Of a DNA stretch of 64,000 nt, positions 40,904-55,100 are shown in pieces. The translations under genes and the position numbers were made by a program. The first letter of the stretch is position 1. Each line of letters opens with the position of its first letter. The stretch spans positions 32,234,250-32,298,249 of the forward strand of contig CM067510.1 of NCBI GenBank assembly GCA_034509495.1, given 5' to 3'. Source of the stretch: Acestrorhynchus altus (Eukaryota; Chordata; Actinopteri; Characiformes; Acestrorhynchidae). The notes under the pieces are model-generated. The model was given only the letters and a program-made list of their open reading frames with translations, was not told the origin of the DNA and made no database searches.

Positions 40904-43264
40904 CTCTTCCATGCGTCTCACTCCCTCTCCCTGTCGCACTCACTCTTAACTTCAGAGAGACGGAGAGAGAGCACTTTCTCTCTGTCGCACGCTCTGTCGC
41001 ACGAGTGTGCACACTTTTTTTCTTCTGTCTCTCAACTCTTACTATCTCTCTGGCAAACGCTGTCTCTCGAGTGCATGCTCTCCATTTCTGCTTCATACTG
41101 TTGCAGACTTTCTTGCCCATAACGTTCTCTTCTGCAGACGCTTTTGGATTCATAGATACTGAATCCCGTTAAAGCAGCTTTATGGGAGGGTCATGCTTTA
41201 CACATGCATGCCTTGGCAAGCTGAGACATAGAGAGTGATGCATGATTTTACATGAATTTGACTTGGCTGATGTGTTTGGGCAGTTTTTGGGAGCACTTTT
41301 CTGCCCACTTCACCAAAGACACGTAGTGCAGTTAGCGGCAGACTGACCGAATGACCAACCAGCCCACCTATGTGTATTATGTGTTTAGGTTACTCTGATC
41401 CTGAGTAACTGGCATGTAGCAGTGCTCAAAGCATCGGCATGGCGTTCATGGCGTTCTGATAAAACTGACGTGGAACCTTCTCACCAAGTCCAAGGCCATG
41501 AACAGACACGGGTGCTCCTAAACCGCCATTCCCCAGCCTTTCAGCTCTGCTCCTCCATACTTTTCCTTTCACCTCCAGAATTCTCTGCTCATGTTAACTT
41601 TTGTGTTCTGCTACACAGTTTGGTTTGGTCTACTGCCATGGTAACAGAGCTCTGATGGGTCAGCCTGATTTTGACTGATCTGACGTGGCGGAAAATCGAG
41701 CAGGTTGCGACTGAAAAATGTTTGCGGTGATGCAGTTGGTCAGTTTGACTCATCGTGAAAGACGACATTAAGGCGACTCGAGCCTTTTAAACTGTAAATC
41801 TGTCAGGTGTGTAAATGAAGATGGTGTACACTGTGTAAAAAGTGCAAGAGCCTTGAGGAACTTGGAGGTTCTTCCGTTTGAAACTGTGGAGGAACCTCTT
41901 AAGGTGCTTCGAGGAACCCTCGAAAACCTTGTCCTTTTATTGAAAGTTCCTTGAAGCACCTCCACAGTTTCACGTTGAAGAACCGCAGAAGTATATGTTT
42001 CCATTATTATTAGTTTCATAATTTCAAAAAAAAGTAAAGGAGAGAATCTCAGACACCGATCATGTGATCAGCTACATCTGGTGGCTCTTCTAACCTCCAC
42101 GGAAGCGTCTGTGCGAGATTCTCTGTGGCGTCACTAATGATTGGTTTTGCTCGACCCCGTGTTCTGTTGGCGAACTTCAGTCAAGGTTTAATTAAGAGCT
42201 TTTCCTTCGTTCATTAAGTGCGAATGTTTATTGCTTCCCGTTTCAGTCGTCTTCAAGCTGATTTTATGTGAAGTGTTGATTTGCTCCAGCTAGTTGCATA
42301 ATGAGTGAAGTAATGCAGAAACAGCTCATGTTGGGGAAGAAACTGCCAAGATAAAAAGGTCTTTAGAATCATTTAAATGTATTGAATTTGATTTTGTCTG
42401 AACGCCTTGCTTGCCTACTTGGCTTTGCGCCAATGTTTGATAGAGCATATTAAAAAACATGGATTAGAGAAGATTTCTCTTCAAAATAGAATATTCAGCC
42501 TTGCTGATTAGAAGGATTCGCATAATTCATTTCGTTCCATGAGTGGAGAGCTTCTAAACGAATCTCGAGAAAGCCCTGCTCCAGTCTTCCACACTGCACA
42601 AAACATGAAAGATTGCAGATCTTAGAAGAAAGTAACGAAACTATAGCTGTGATTTATCTGAAAATGGGGGGAGACAACCTTCAGTCTCCTTCAGCGTATT
42701 AATCTTTACTGACCGTATAAACAGTGGAGTGAAAAGGACACGGTTCAGAAGCCAGGCCACCATCTCTTCATCTCATTCTTCTTTCTTTTTGTTTTTGTGT
42801 GGAGCTGAAACACTGAAGCACTCAGTGTCTAAAGAGATGAATGATTGTGTCCGGAATTCCTTCTCGGACAGAAGTAAAATATGGCTGCAGTCCTGCGAAA
42901 GCCACGTATTTACATTTTTGTCTTTCGGTTTCTGGTTTGTGACTCAGGGGTGTAAGAAAATATCGGTACGTTTGAGTATCGTGATATTATGTTTGGCGAT
43001 ATCAATTCTCATAAATGCTGTATGGATTTTTAATTAACACTTAGAAGGCAATGCCCACATTTTCTGAGCACTACATGCCAATATTCTGGATAGAATGGCG
43101 TGGCATCGTGCCATCGGTCATCAACTACTGGAAAAGTCCAGCTTGTAAAATGGCCTATACTGTGGCCAATACTTGCAAACACTGAAAGAAGATGAGGGAG
43201 GGGGGTGGGGTATGCCCTCACGACCGCAGCTGCTGAAATATGAGCATAAGAGTCCTGAGGCTAT

Positions 43265-43307
<43 letters not shown>

Positions 43308-46300
43308 TAATAAATATTTATTCGTTTTTTGAGCAGCTTTGGATTACTGTCAAGCATTGTAACTAATCAATACAGAAAAATAAAACATTTTCAGCTCAGT
43401 TTCAAACAAGATTTCCAAGCTGGGAAATATTTTCATTGTTCTTACAAACTACAATCCAAAACGTTGGACATAAAGTCAGTTCTTGATCACATGTTCAAAT
43501 TTGTCCAAATATCAGTTGTCGAAAAGTCCTATTCGAGCAGCCGAGCGTCTTTTTTAAACAACAGTGTCGCGCGTCCATCTCGTGGTATTTGTAATTTTCT
43601 TGCTCAGGGGGTATAAACACTGTAACAGTGTTAACAGCATTGCACTGAATCGTGACCCCTGTATTGTGATCTGTATCCTGTGGCAGGTTCTTGCCAATAC
43701 ACAGACATAATGTCAATCTGACCGTTGTTCTTTACATTGTGTCCAGGTTTCGTAACGATGTTCAGTCGAAATGCTTGAAAATGACTCCGTGAAGTCAATT
43801 ACGAGTTATTTTTGTTACAGTAACGTATTGAATGTAGTCACTGATCTTCGTCACTATAATTTAATAAGAATAATTTGCAATTTTCATATCAGCAGTCAAC
43901 GAACTTGACGGAACTTTCCATTTCCAGCACAACCCTGAGACTGTTTATGAACGCTGAACACACGGCTTAACTGCCTTAACGGCTTGATTTGAGCTGTGTG
44001 TCATCTTCGCTAGCCTGAATATCCTCTCTACCCTCCAATCCTCACTGTTTGTGGGAAGATTCTGTGCGGAGGTTGGATATCTGTTTTATCCTTTTCAGCA
44101 CTTTCTGGCTTTTGGAAACTTGTGTATTCAAAGCCAGCAGAAACTTCCAGCTGATATGAGCTGGTATTGAACGCGAAGAAGGATCCCCTGAAAGTTCTGC
44201 ATTTATTTTAGTGTTTCATAACAGCCTTTGTGCTCTAACCACACACGCTGAATATTTTATGTTTCTTTTATGTGTTTGAAAGGAGCCGACCTTCTGACCT
44301 CGGTCAGATTTGTCTTTCTTCCGAATCCCCGAGGCTAGGAAAGACGAGAGCTGTTGGTGGGTCTGCGTTTCTCGTTGTTGTTCCTCTTTAAATTTGTCAT
44401 GTTCGCTGATCTGTATTGATTTCTATTTGGATGGAGAAGCTTTTGAGCTCTCCTCCATTTTTCGTGGTGTTTATGTGATCAGCAGACATTTGGCCCGACC
44501 CTGGCGCTGCCGGAGCCGCTGTGTGCACCAGCTGAGCGCGCCTCGTAAATGCCTTTGACGGGCTGATCACTATTACGGAGGAGAAGAATGGATCCGGCCT
44601 CGTTAGACCTCCAGGCTTTCAGATGTGCCGTTCCTCTAATTCTCTCTTTGATCGGAAAACTCTGCGGCATAGTCGGATGTTATTTATTGATCATTTGACA
44701 GCCGTGCTTCGCCGCCTCTCCTTCGAGGTGATGATTATTAGATTCCTAATACATAAGAGAGCACATTATGCTAATGAGCGCAGCTATCAGAAATGCATGA
44801 AGCCATATGGGTGCAGAGGAGCATCGACTGAAGGTCCTCATCACAATCGGACGGGTATTAACACTTTGCAAGCAAAGCCTTAATGTCTAATGGCGGTTTA
44901 ATCTAAATTGTAATCAGGTTCCTACTTGATTAAATTAGATATGCGTGTTAGAGCTTATTTATGTGTGTTTGCATGCGTGTCTGGTGAAGAGCTGTACTTA
45001 ATTCCCTGCAACAGGACGTCCTCTCGCCAACCTTGAAAGCGTTCCGTACTGTCTTAATTATCTCGACGGATATAATGATGAAAAATGATGCCAAAGGCAC
45101 GATGACAACACAACACAAAACAAGCTGCACCTACACTGTTCCGCTCACGACGAAAACATTCTGCTCCGCTAACCGGCCTGTGAAGCCAGTGGGTGCAGGC
45201 TGCATGTCCGGAAAGGCCTAAAACTTATTTTACTCTCTAAAAGAGAGATTTACTGTCATTATTAAATTAAAATGGAAAAATCTCTGACAGATACTGTTCT
45301 TATAAGAACAGATAAATGTAGAATAATTTTAAACCCTCTCTTTATATTCTAAATAAAGCAGAATGAGTGTTGTTTTTAATACAGCATTATGCTAGAATAG
45401 TGTTTTATGTGCACCTGGCTCCCCCTACAGTCAGGAGGTGTAATTAGTGCTTTCAGACATCCCTAAACAATATGTCATACACATGCATTTCTGGACAAGT
45501 TTTGTCGGTATTATGCCGTCTCAGGACTTTTATTCTGAAATTTGAACACTGAGCAAAGAAAGAGAGCAGTGAGCAAAGAAAACAGCTCCTCCCATCTCAT
45601 CTGGGTCAGTGTTGTCACTATTGCCCCTCTCTCTGATTAGTCAGAGTCTGTATGCAGGTTGAGCGTCAGCCCCGCCCCCTCTCTCTGGTCAGTCAGAGTC
45701 TGTATGCAGGTTGAGCATCAGCCCCGCCCCCTCTCTCTGATTAGTCAGAGTCTGTATGCAGGTTGAGCATCAGCCCCGCCCCCTCTCTCTGATCAGTCAG
45801 AGTCTGTATGCAGGTTGAGCGTCAGCCCCGCCCCCTCTTTCTGATCAGTCAGAGTCTGTGTGCAGGTTGACCATCAGCCCCGCCCCCTCTCTCTGATCAG
45901 TCAGAGTCTGTATGCAGGTTGATCGTCAGCCCCGCCCCCTCTCTCTGATCAGTCAGAGTCTGTATGCAGGTTGAGCGTCAGCCCCGCCCCCTCTCTCTGA
46001 TCAGTCAGAGTCTGTATGCAGGTTAAGCATGTACACGTGGACAGAGCAGTAAACATGCACTGGAAACTCTTTAAACTGGGATTTAATTCCTCTGGAAACC
46101 AGTGAATTTTATCTGTTTTCTGAGCTGAATTACTCGTAATCTTGAACATTTGAAGCTTGTTTTTAATAACCGATGTCCCTGTAAATCTGAGTCATTCAGA
46201 AATGTAGATGTTTCACAGTACGGTTAAAATAATACACCTCTGGACTGCCACCTGTAGGCCTGGTTAGACTCCTCACGATAACCTTAGATGTTCCTCACTG

Positions 46301-49300
46301 TTGACGAATGGTGCTTCACGCCTCTCTGAGTCACATTGTGTACATTTTCTTAGCAGCTTAATTACGTTGTGCCCGCAGCGATCTCGGTCTACCTCCAGTG
46401 ATTAAAGCGCGGCTGTCTCAGCTGGTGCTCCACCATTTAGTTTAGTGTGTTTCCTTTTACTGATGTTTGCATGTCTGTGTTTGGGATTCAGGGCATCTGG
46501 TCTGTTGTCATTTATGAAAGCCCAGATGGGAGATGTGGAGCTGTGGAGATGAAAAATTCACCACCTTTGAAACAGTGGCTGTTCTGTATGCTGTACTGTA
46601 CGTTGGTGGTGTGGCTGCTGGGACTTTGGTGGCCTGGTGGGACAGACATGAGGTCATTGATATGTTGATGGCGGTCACGTGCCTCCTACAGCACATTTTC
46701 CCGCGGGATGTGGGTGTTTGTAGTGCTGATAGAATGTATGGACTTGCTGGTGAGGCTTTTTCGAGTCTTTGGAAGCCTGTAAATGATTTTTTTTTTTACC
46801 TCCGATTGCTTGAATAAAAATGAGTGAGGGTAAGAACTAGAACATAGATTATTCATAGAATAGCCTTTGTCCTGAGGGGGGTGTTGTAAAGGTGGACGTC
46901 GTCAGCGTTTGAGATTAGTCCGTACTCTGAGGCGTGAGCTTGTCAAGCCGATCTCGCAGCACAAACCTGTTTCCTTTTCATGCGACTGGGAAATGAGCAG
47001 ATCCGCATTTACAGCTTATTGTCCTGGAATTGGACGGCGCTCTGCTTCCAGGGGAGAAAGAATTTCCTGTTAAATTGCTCAGAAAGACATATTTCTCAGG
47101 CCTTCTTTGTGATGACCTTGCAGTCAGCCGGAAGGCCGGCTCATTTGTGGTGATAAAGGTGGAGAATTACCCTGCGAAGTGATGTCAGAAATGGGCAGAC
47201 TGCATTTTGGGAAGCACTGACGGACGATCGTCACTGCATTTCTGCATTTTAAGAACTGGTCCCTGACTCCAGCCTCATATCTGACAGCGTCTCACCTCAG
47301 ATGCTGGACGTGAAGGAAACATTCTGGACATCGTTGAGGCGAGTGAAGGAGCTAAAAATGCGAAACCTGTTTTTTAACGGTTGACTTTGTTAATAGAATG
47401 AAACCACCACCCTCGTCACTTCATTTGAGAACGATTTGGGGCACTTAGAACTCTGCTTCAAGCCTCGGAGGTTCCAGCGTTGAGCTGGAACATAATACAT
47501 ACACGCTTCGGAAAACTCGACGAGGCCCCTGAAGTGTAGGACCAGCGCTTTTTGTTTCCTTCCTTGGGGCCTCTACCTTAGAGCGGTTCTCGTTCCCTGT
47601 GTGGCCTGGAACTACAGATTTCTTCTACAGCCTTCGAATTAAGAAAGCAAACAGGAAGACCTAACTAGTTTTTAGTGGCACCTTCAGAGACTATATTTGG
47701 TCACCAAACTGTAAACCCTGTGTTTGAAAGCGTGTGAGGTCTGCACGGACTCTTGTGACTCTTGATCCTCAGCTCGGTTCTTTCTACTCTTTTGAGTTTG
47801 TTCCTTTCCTTTATGGTTAGAACCTGCACAGGAGCATCAGTTCCTTAGTAGAACATATGAGCTGGAAACATTAGAACAGGTGCACTGTTAACACCAGCGC
47901 TGACACCAACGACTCTTTTTCTATCGATTAGTGTATCGACAGTTTCATCGATTGGCTGATTATCTAAATGACTAATTTTAACTCCAGCCTGACGGACACT
48001 AAACGGAGCATTTTTAAAGTCGGTTCTTCTCCAGCAGACGTTTCAGTTTAAAAGGAAGCTGATCTCAGTTATTGAACCTGATCTGTTGTGTTTGCTTCCC
48101 TTCACAACGAAATGAGCTTATAATCACAGCAGAAGTAAAATCGCTATGGTAACGTCCCATCAAACCAGGCCAGAGACCACCGACCGAACGCACTCTACAC
48201 AAACACCCGTGACAGTTTGGGGGATTTTGCACAACTGTGCAGTAGATCATAGTAGTCATAATTCATATCTACAGTGTGTTGGGGGTGTAAGGGGTTTATG
48301 GTAATTGTAGTTTGGTTGTTCTGGAGTTCGAGATGGACAAAGCTATGTCAGTGATTACATCGACTATCACATTATCCTTGTTTGTCCCTTCAAACCATCT
48401 GTAGATACCTTTGGTCCCTTTGAGATTACAGTGGACACTGTAACGCAGGAATAAATCAGAGAGACAATTAATCAAAGATGCAATTCATTGTGAAAGTCCA
48501 CAGCCGGTTGTGGTTGTGTTGGATGGGGAGGAAAGGGGACAGGTGTAAAGACCTTGAACGACTTTCACAAGGGAGAAATCATTATGTCCAGACAAATGGG
48601 TTGGAGTGTCTCCAAAACTGCAAAGCTTGTGGGAGGCTGTCAACGATGAACCAGTACCGATTGACTTCAGTGAGAGAAAAGACAAGACCGTGAACCATTT
48701 ACTAGGCTCATGAAAACCTGAGGGCAAACAAACTATGTGTAGGACCATCTGCTTATTGAGGTATAGCCCTCGATATGAGTTATAAATATCGATATATGGC
48801 TCAGCCCGTATCCCGCTCTGTTTATATCCCGATATAGATATAAATATCGATATATCGCTCAGCCCGTATCCCCCTCTGTTTATATCCCGATATATATATA
48901 TAAATATTGATATAGAGCTCAGCCCGTATCCCGCTCTGTTTATATCCCGATATAGATATAAATATCGATATATCGCTCAGCCCGTATCCACGCTCTTTTT
49001 ATACCCCGATATAGATATAAATACTGATATATTGCTCAGCCCGTATGAACGATCTTTTTATACCCTGATATAGATATAAATACTGATATATCGCTCAGCC
49101 CGTATGAACGATCTTTTTATACCCTGATATAGACATAAATATTGATATATCGCTCAGCCATAGGTACAACAGTGCCAGCTTTCACTGTTTTTCGTCATCT
49201 GAATGACACAGGAAGCAATGGTAGGTGACATAAACAGAAGCCAGAACAGCCTTGCTTGGTACTGAGTGTGGCCATGACACTATGGAGGACTACCAAAGAA

Positions 49301-51114
49301 TTTGGAGTACAACAGAGGGCCAAGTGTCAGAAATGGGTCACACGGGTCATTGGAGGTCATTGGTTTTCCAGCTGGGCCGTGATCTTTAATGTTAACACGC
49401 CAGAACTCCTGGCCAGATGACCCCCAGAGATAAGCTTTTGTAAAAGTCATGGATAAGATCAGGATCATGCACATCAGCTTATATTCATGGTTTCAAGATC
49501 ATTATCAGTATCGGAAAGCTGATCTATATCGAGCCACCTTGACATGTCGTCCAGCGGGTGGGGTGTGGTGTGTCGGGATGGGGGATATGTGTGGGCTGGG
49601 TCGTATATGCATATTATTATCTGGAGCTATCTTCACTCCAGAGCTCCAGTGGCCCGGCGAGTCCTTAACTCATCTGTAAAGCAGGAGAAGATATTAATGG
49701 GGGTCGTAGGTGGTGTGCTGATGGCCTCTCTAGAGACTCATTGTCAGTACTCTCTAGAGGAATGCGCTCAATTACCCTATTGATGGACGTCGATGGTGGG
49801 TGAAAAAAAGCTCCTATTCGAGCCAGTGTCAGGCTCCTGCCTCTCATAATAGAGCCATGATAGCATCAGCTATCACTGAGTCCTGCTGCCAGCCAAGATA
49901 TGGCCCCTTCCCAGACCCCAAAATAGGAACCGTCTAAATTACACGGACTAATGGAATGCAGAGACGGTGTTTCTCTCTCTTTTCTTTTTCTTTTTCCCCC
50001 TCTCGTCCGTCCGCTTTGCTTTTTAATTCTCTATCAGGGACAGAGCACATTTCATTTGATATGAAATGAAAGGCTTTTCTTATCGACTTTGGCGGAACGA
50101 TATGCGAAGCAGAGGAGGGCTTTAGGAGGAAGGCCCAACTGATTCGCTTTCCTGACAAGCTCTCCACTCCAAGCCTGAATGCTGCTTTGTTTTTTCTTCT
50201 TCCTCTTGCCTTTTCTGCCCAGTGTCTTTCTTGCTTCGTCACCAGATGGGGGATGTTAATATTTAATGTGTGTGTGGTTTCCCATCATGCTACTTCGCAT
50301 GGATAAATATCCAACCAGCCTAAATTAAATAGGATTGAATGATATTCTGTGTTTCACAGGGTTTTGATGTCATTTAAATGCCTTTTTGAGAGAAAAGAGG
50401 TAAAAAAAAATAGAAGTAACCTGAATTTCTGTATTGATCAGTAATAAAAGGTGACCTGACTCTCATACACAGTCAAACTGAACTCAGTACACCAGCAGTT
50501 GCACTGTTCATGTCTTCAGCTGAGCACATTGACAGTGCAGGCTAGAAAAAGTAAGTGAATCAAATTTAATGGCGTGTCGATCCCCTGTAGCAGCCTTTCA
50601 CCTCCAACAAAAGGTTCTCGCAGCTTCAAATTATATTCCTGTTGGACCATCCCTGCAGATGTGTTCCCAGGATGACTTGTGTGCCGAGCCCACGTCAGTT
50701 TAGGTCACGTCGTCTCATTAGGACTCGATTTTCTGGATTCTTGACTTAATTAACTTGTGTAATTTGGTTCATCGTGTTCATCTCTTCATCTTGAGGTCAT
50801 GGACTGCTGCCTTTACGTTCTCCGGTGAAGAGTTTTGATACGTTGGGCTTTCCCAAAAGCAACGGTTCTTGTGTATCTTTTTCACCACAGACCTAATCTT
50901 AATTGGATCATGCCTTTACTGCTGTTTAAGCTGTGGGCCATGACAGAACCCCCTGCATTCGTTTCTGTAATGAATGGATCAGGGAGGCCTTATTAGTCTG
51001 GTTGGGTCATGGCTGACCTCAAACAGTCACCTCTCTGGTGGGCAGCTATTAGTTTTGTTCGGGGGTGCAGGCATCACCTTCGCAAGAAGCCCCCGACAAT
51101 ATGTTGCCCCCCCC

Positions 51115-51173
<59 letters not shown>

Positions 51174-52090
51174 TCTTGATGTTAAAATAATTGATTTGAC
51201 CCACTTTAACATTTGTCGTTAGTCATCGGGAGAGTTTATCTGCTGTCATGCATTTAATTATCATGTGCAGGCAAATTAATCGTCTGCATGCTCTACTCTC
51301 TCTCTCTCTCTCTCTCCCCCTCTCTCCCTCTCTCTCTCTCTGGGAGGGATAGCTCCCTTTACCGCTGTCAAGCCTATTAACACAATAACGAAAAAGCAAT
51401 TAGATTGACTTTCGGAAATGGCAGTCAATTACGGTGCCTGCATCAGGACAGCTCAGTGACTGGCGAAGTAGCTTCCCCTGATAACGACAAGCATTTCTCA
51501 CCTCCGTCATTTTTTTCCTGATCGACCAAGCTCAGCGTGGTGGGTTGTAGGGCTGCTCTCCAGCCGAGCTCCAGTGGGACCCCTGTGCGGACGAGCCTCG
51601 GAAATAGAACAGTACACTTCAGTGCGTGTACTGGCTGGTGTACACTGATGTTTAGCAACTGGTTTCAATAGCGCCCTTTCTGCCTTTTTCCGGGAAGGCT
51701 TTCTACTAGATGTTGCAGAACTGCTGTGAGGATTTGATTGCATGAAGTGAGTGATAGTGAGGTCAGGATGTTGGACGATCACAACCCCAAAGACATTCAG
51801 GCCCAACAGTCATCAAGTCCCAATAGTACTGGATGGAGCTTCATCAGAGAACACAGTCCTACTGCAGCAAAGCTCAATCCTGGGATGCTTTATACCCTTT
51901 TAGTTTACATGGCATTGGACATGGTGCCAGAGTGCCATGGTTATCTCCTGTAGATAGTCCTATTCTATTGGCAGAACTTCTCTACAGAGACTAGAAAAGC
52001 TGACTGCATTCCTTAGACAGGGTGTTGTCTATGGCTGCACAATACTGGAGAAATCTTGCATTGCATAGTAAATTAAATTAAATGAAAAAT

Positions 52091-52128
<38 letters not shown>

Positions 52129-55100
52129 TCACTTAAAATTAAAGTTAATAAACTGGGCAGATATGTGTCTCTGACAATGTGAGACCTAACTACTCATACA
52201 TTGCTGATAAGGGGACAGTGGACCACCACATAGGTGGACGTAGCATCTCAGAAGGGGTGGCAGGGGAGCATAACTGGAAAGGAAAATCCAAGCTCTACAG
52301 CTCTGACTGTGGACAAAGTTCTTAAAGTGACAAACATGATCACATATAACATTAAATATCATTTGAAAATGTGTTTGCATGGTGTGAAAAGTTTCTGATT
52401 GGGCCAAAGGACCAAAATCTGACCTTGTCTCACTCTGTTTTCCTCCTCTTGTTAATGGTCATTTTGTTTATGTATTAAAATAAAAAAAAATCTAACATTA
52501 AACCATTACAACTGTGAAACATGAGGGTGGGAGCTTCATGGAACAGAAAGATTATTTGGAATAATTAATACTGAAATCTGTGGTCTTCTATAGCCGTATA
52601 ATTTCACCGTGTATTATATTTTGCATCATGCATTCACTGCAAGTTGTGCTTCGAGCAGTGTTTGCATTCTGCTGTGGCCACAAGTCCTCGTTTAGCTTTG
52701 TCTGAGACGCTCGTGTTCCATTTTTCCAGTCTAGATCATGTTCTCCAGCCATTGGCCCCTGCCTTGCTGTATTATTCATTCACAATAGGACAGGAAATGA
52801 TGGTGCCAGCTTCAGCCATCGTGGACGATGATTATTCGTTGGCTTTGTGTGCGCGTCTCTTGGAGATGGGGGGGGTGTTTTCATTTTTCCACTTTCAAAT
52901 TAATAGGCCACAGCAACACTGGCTCCGTGTTTCCAGTGGAGACATTTTTAGGTCAAAATTTCTTAAATAATTGCTTTGATCGTAATGAAAATAATGAGGG
53001 ATTCTTTTCTTTCTCATACTCGCACTGTAAACACACGCTCACTCATTGGCTCACACATGCACACGCGCCGCTATTTTACACTGTAGTAAACAACCACGTA
53101 ACAAGCGGCTGGAGAGGGAACCCAAATGGTAAATGATGAGGGCAATTTAATCCGCTTCCGTATGGCTGTCTTAACGTTTTAGATGTCCACTCACACTGAG
53201 TCAGAAAGCTGGAACCGAAGGAACAGAGTGGTTTTAAACAGCTTTATGTGCCGTGCAGCGTTTTAAAGACACCGCGCTGTAAAAACGGCTGTTAAATTGG
53301 AACAATGCTTGATGTTTACCTTTTGTAGAGCATTGTGATTCAGAATCTAGCCTCTAGGCCTGATTAATACTTACGATATTTAATAATCGTACTATAATTG
53401 AACACGACCTCCATAATTTTGCCTACCTCTTGTGGTTAATTGAGCCAGACACACTGTTCTGTTCTCTTACCTGCTCCCTGACTCAGGAGAAGTCTTTGAG
53501 CAGACAGCGCCGTCTATCGCGCTCCTGACACCAGGAGGGTGAGGACGAGCACATGGTTCCTCCGATACAGTTTTTCGAACTGTTGTCATTTCCGTCCTCG
53601 CTCGGAGGAAAGTGCTCGGTCCCCAGCTCTGATACATTTGGTAGCAGACGCCGGTCTACCCTCTGGGAAGCAGCATGACGCGGGATTTGATCCTGGGATC
53701 CTTGGATCATAGTGGTAGCACTCAAGACCGCTGAGCCTCTCAGAGCCGAGTTTTAAGACAGTAGTCTGGAATACAGTTGCAGTCTGTTGTCTTTGACTTT
53801 TGTCAACGGCACAATTCCATCGAGAACATTTGGAGTTTAAATGGACTCGTTACAAAGCTGCACTCCAGCTCTGGTGTGGGAACATTTTCTGAACGAGCGA
53901 GGAGATACATGCTGCTTAGCTTACTCGCAAATACAATCGCTATGTCGTCACCTCGGTGACCTTGATTTTACACTTACGTTGTAATTTAGCCTCGAAACAT
54001 CCTACCTGTACATTTTCTGATACAGTGCTTTAGTTTAAATACACACTGTGGAGCACAAGGTGGGACAACTCATCAGTTTATACTGTTAAAATAAAACTTT
54101 TATTTGCTTTATTTTTGCAGGATATTCATCCGTCTTCTATTGTAAAGTTTGAATATTTGTAATGATCAAACATTTATTGCTCTCTAAAAGGATATAACTG
54201 CATTATGTTATCATATCATGGAATAATGGTCTTAAAATGACAGTATTATCGTTCATCACAAATATTTCCAAGAAAATGGTTATCGTGACAGGCCTGGTAG
54301 CCCACCCGCACCGGCGGTGACAGGCCAATCATAGATATTACAAGTCATGGGTATTTTCTTCCTGAAGAAAATATGAAATGTCTTTTTATGGATTGTGAAA
54401 TGTTTTATGGTGTGCAGAATGTCCTTTTTATGGTTTGTGTTGGGGCTGTTGTCGTTTTTCATTTGGGATGTAGTAGATCTATCGTTTCAGTTCCGTGTAA
54501 AAGCAGAGTGTTATTCGGGCTGTACTGTATCGCTGTCTGCAAGGATGGGGCAGCTTGACATCTGCTCACTGATGTCCCTCACTTTCTCTTGGAACGTTCC
54601 GCTGACTCTCGACTGTAAACGACACATTAACATAACGTATCCAAGGAGATTAGAAAGATGGTGCTTCCCATTTTTTTTTGTATACGAGGTGGGTTCAGAA
54701 AACATCCGACATCAGATTCATCGGTCATGCACTGGTCTCCTTCGATTTAGTTCCCTTGGACTGTAACGCACACCTGCTGACGTTCTGCTGCCTGTTGGAC
54801 GTTCTGCTGTGATGGACCACAGCTGGTTCTTCTCCCTGTCAGGGGCAATTTCAGCTCAGGGGAAAGTCACACGGAGCCATGTCAGGAGAGTAGGCAGCCT
54901 GACGAAGCACAGGAATAGGTGGGTGCATTATGGAGACGGAGCTGCCTGTTTCCCACAGGTCGTTTGCATCTCACAGTCTTTGCGTGACAGAGTTTCCTGG
55001 CCAAACACAACACACCGGTGCTTCGTCAGGGGAGCAGATTTCGGGCCAGAGAGGACATTGTGTAGAATGTGACCGAGCAACACGGGACAACTCAAAAGAG

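Noticed and set aside
45620..46035. Regular direct repeats resembling a CRISPR array
   Set aside because: The repeats are contiguous, with no unique spacers, and the sequence is from a vertebrate; it is a minisatellite.
46447..46817. Two hydrophobic plus-strand ORFs of 73 and 94 codons
   Set aside because: They overlap in different frames, have no family resemblance and no splice fit.
52480..52580. Possible Tc1 signature (tgaaacatgagggtgggagc)
   Set aside because: Only about eight codons resemble TVKHGGG-S-M, with no supporting sequence around; too short to call.
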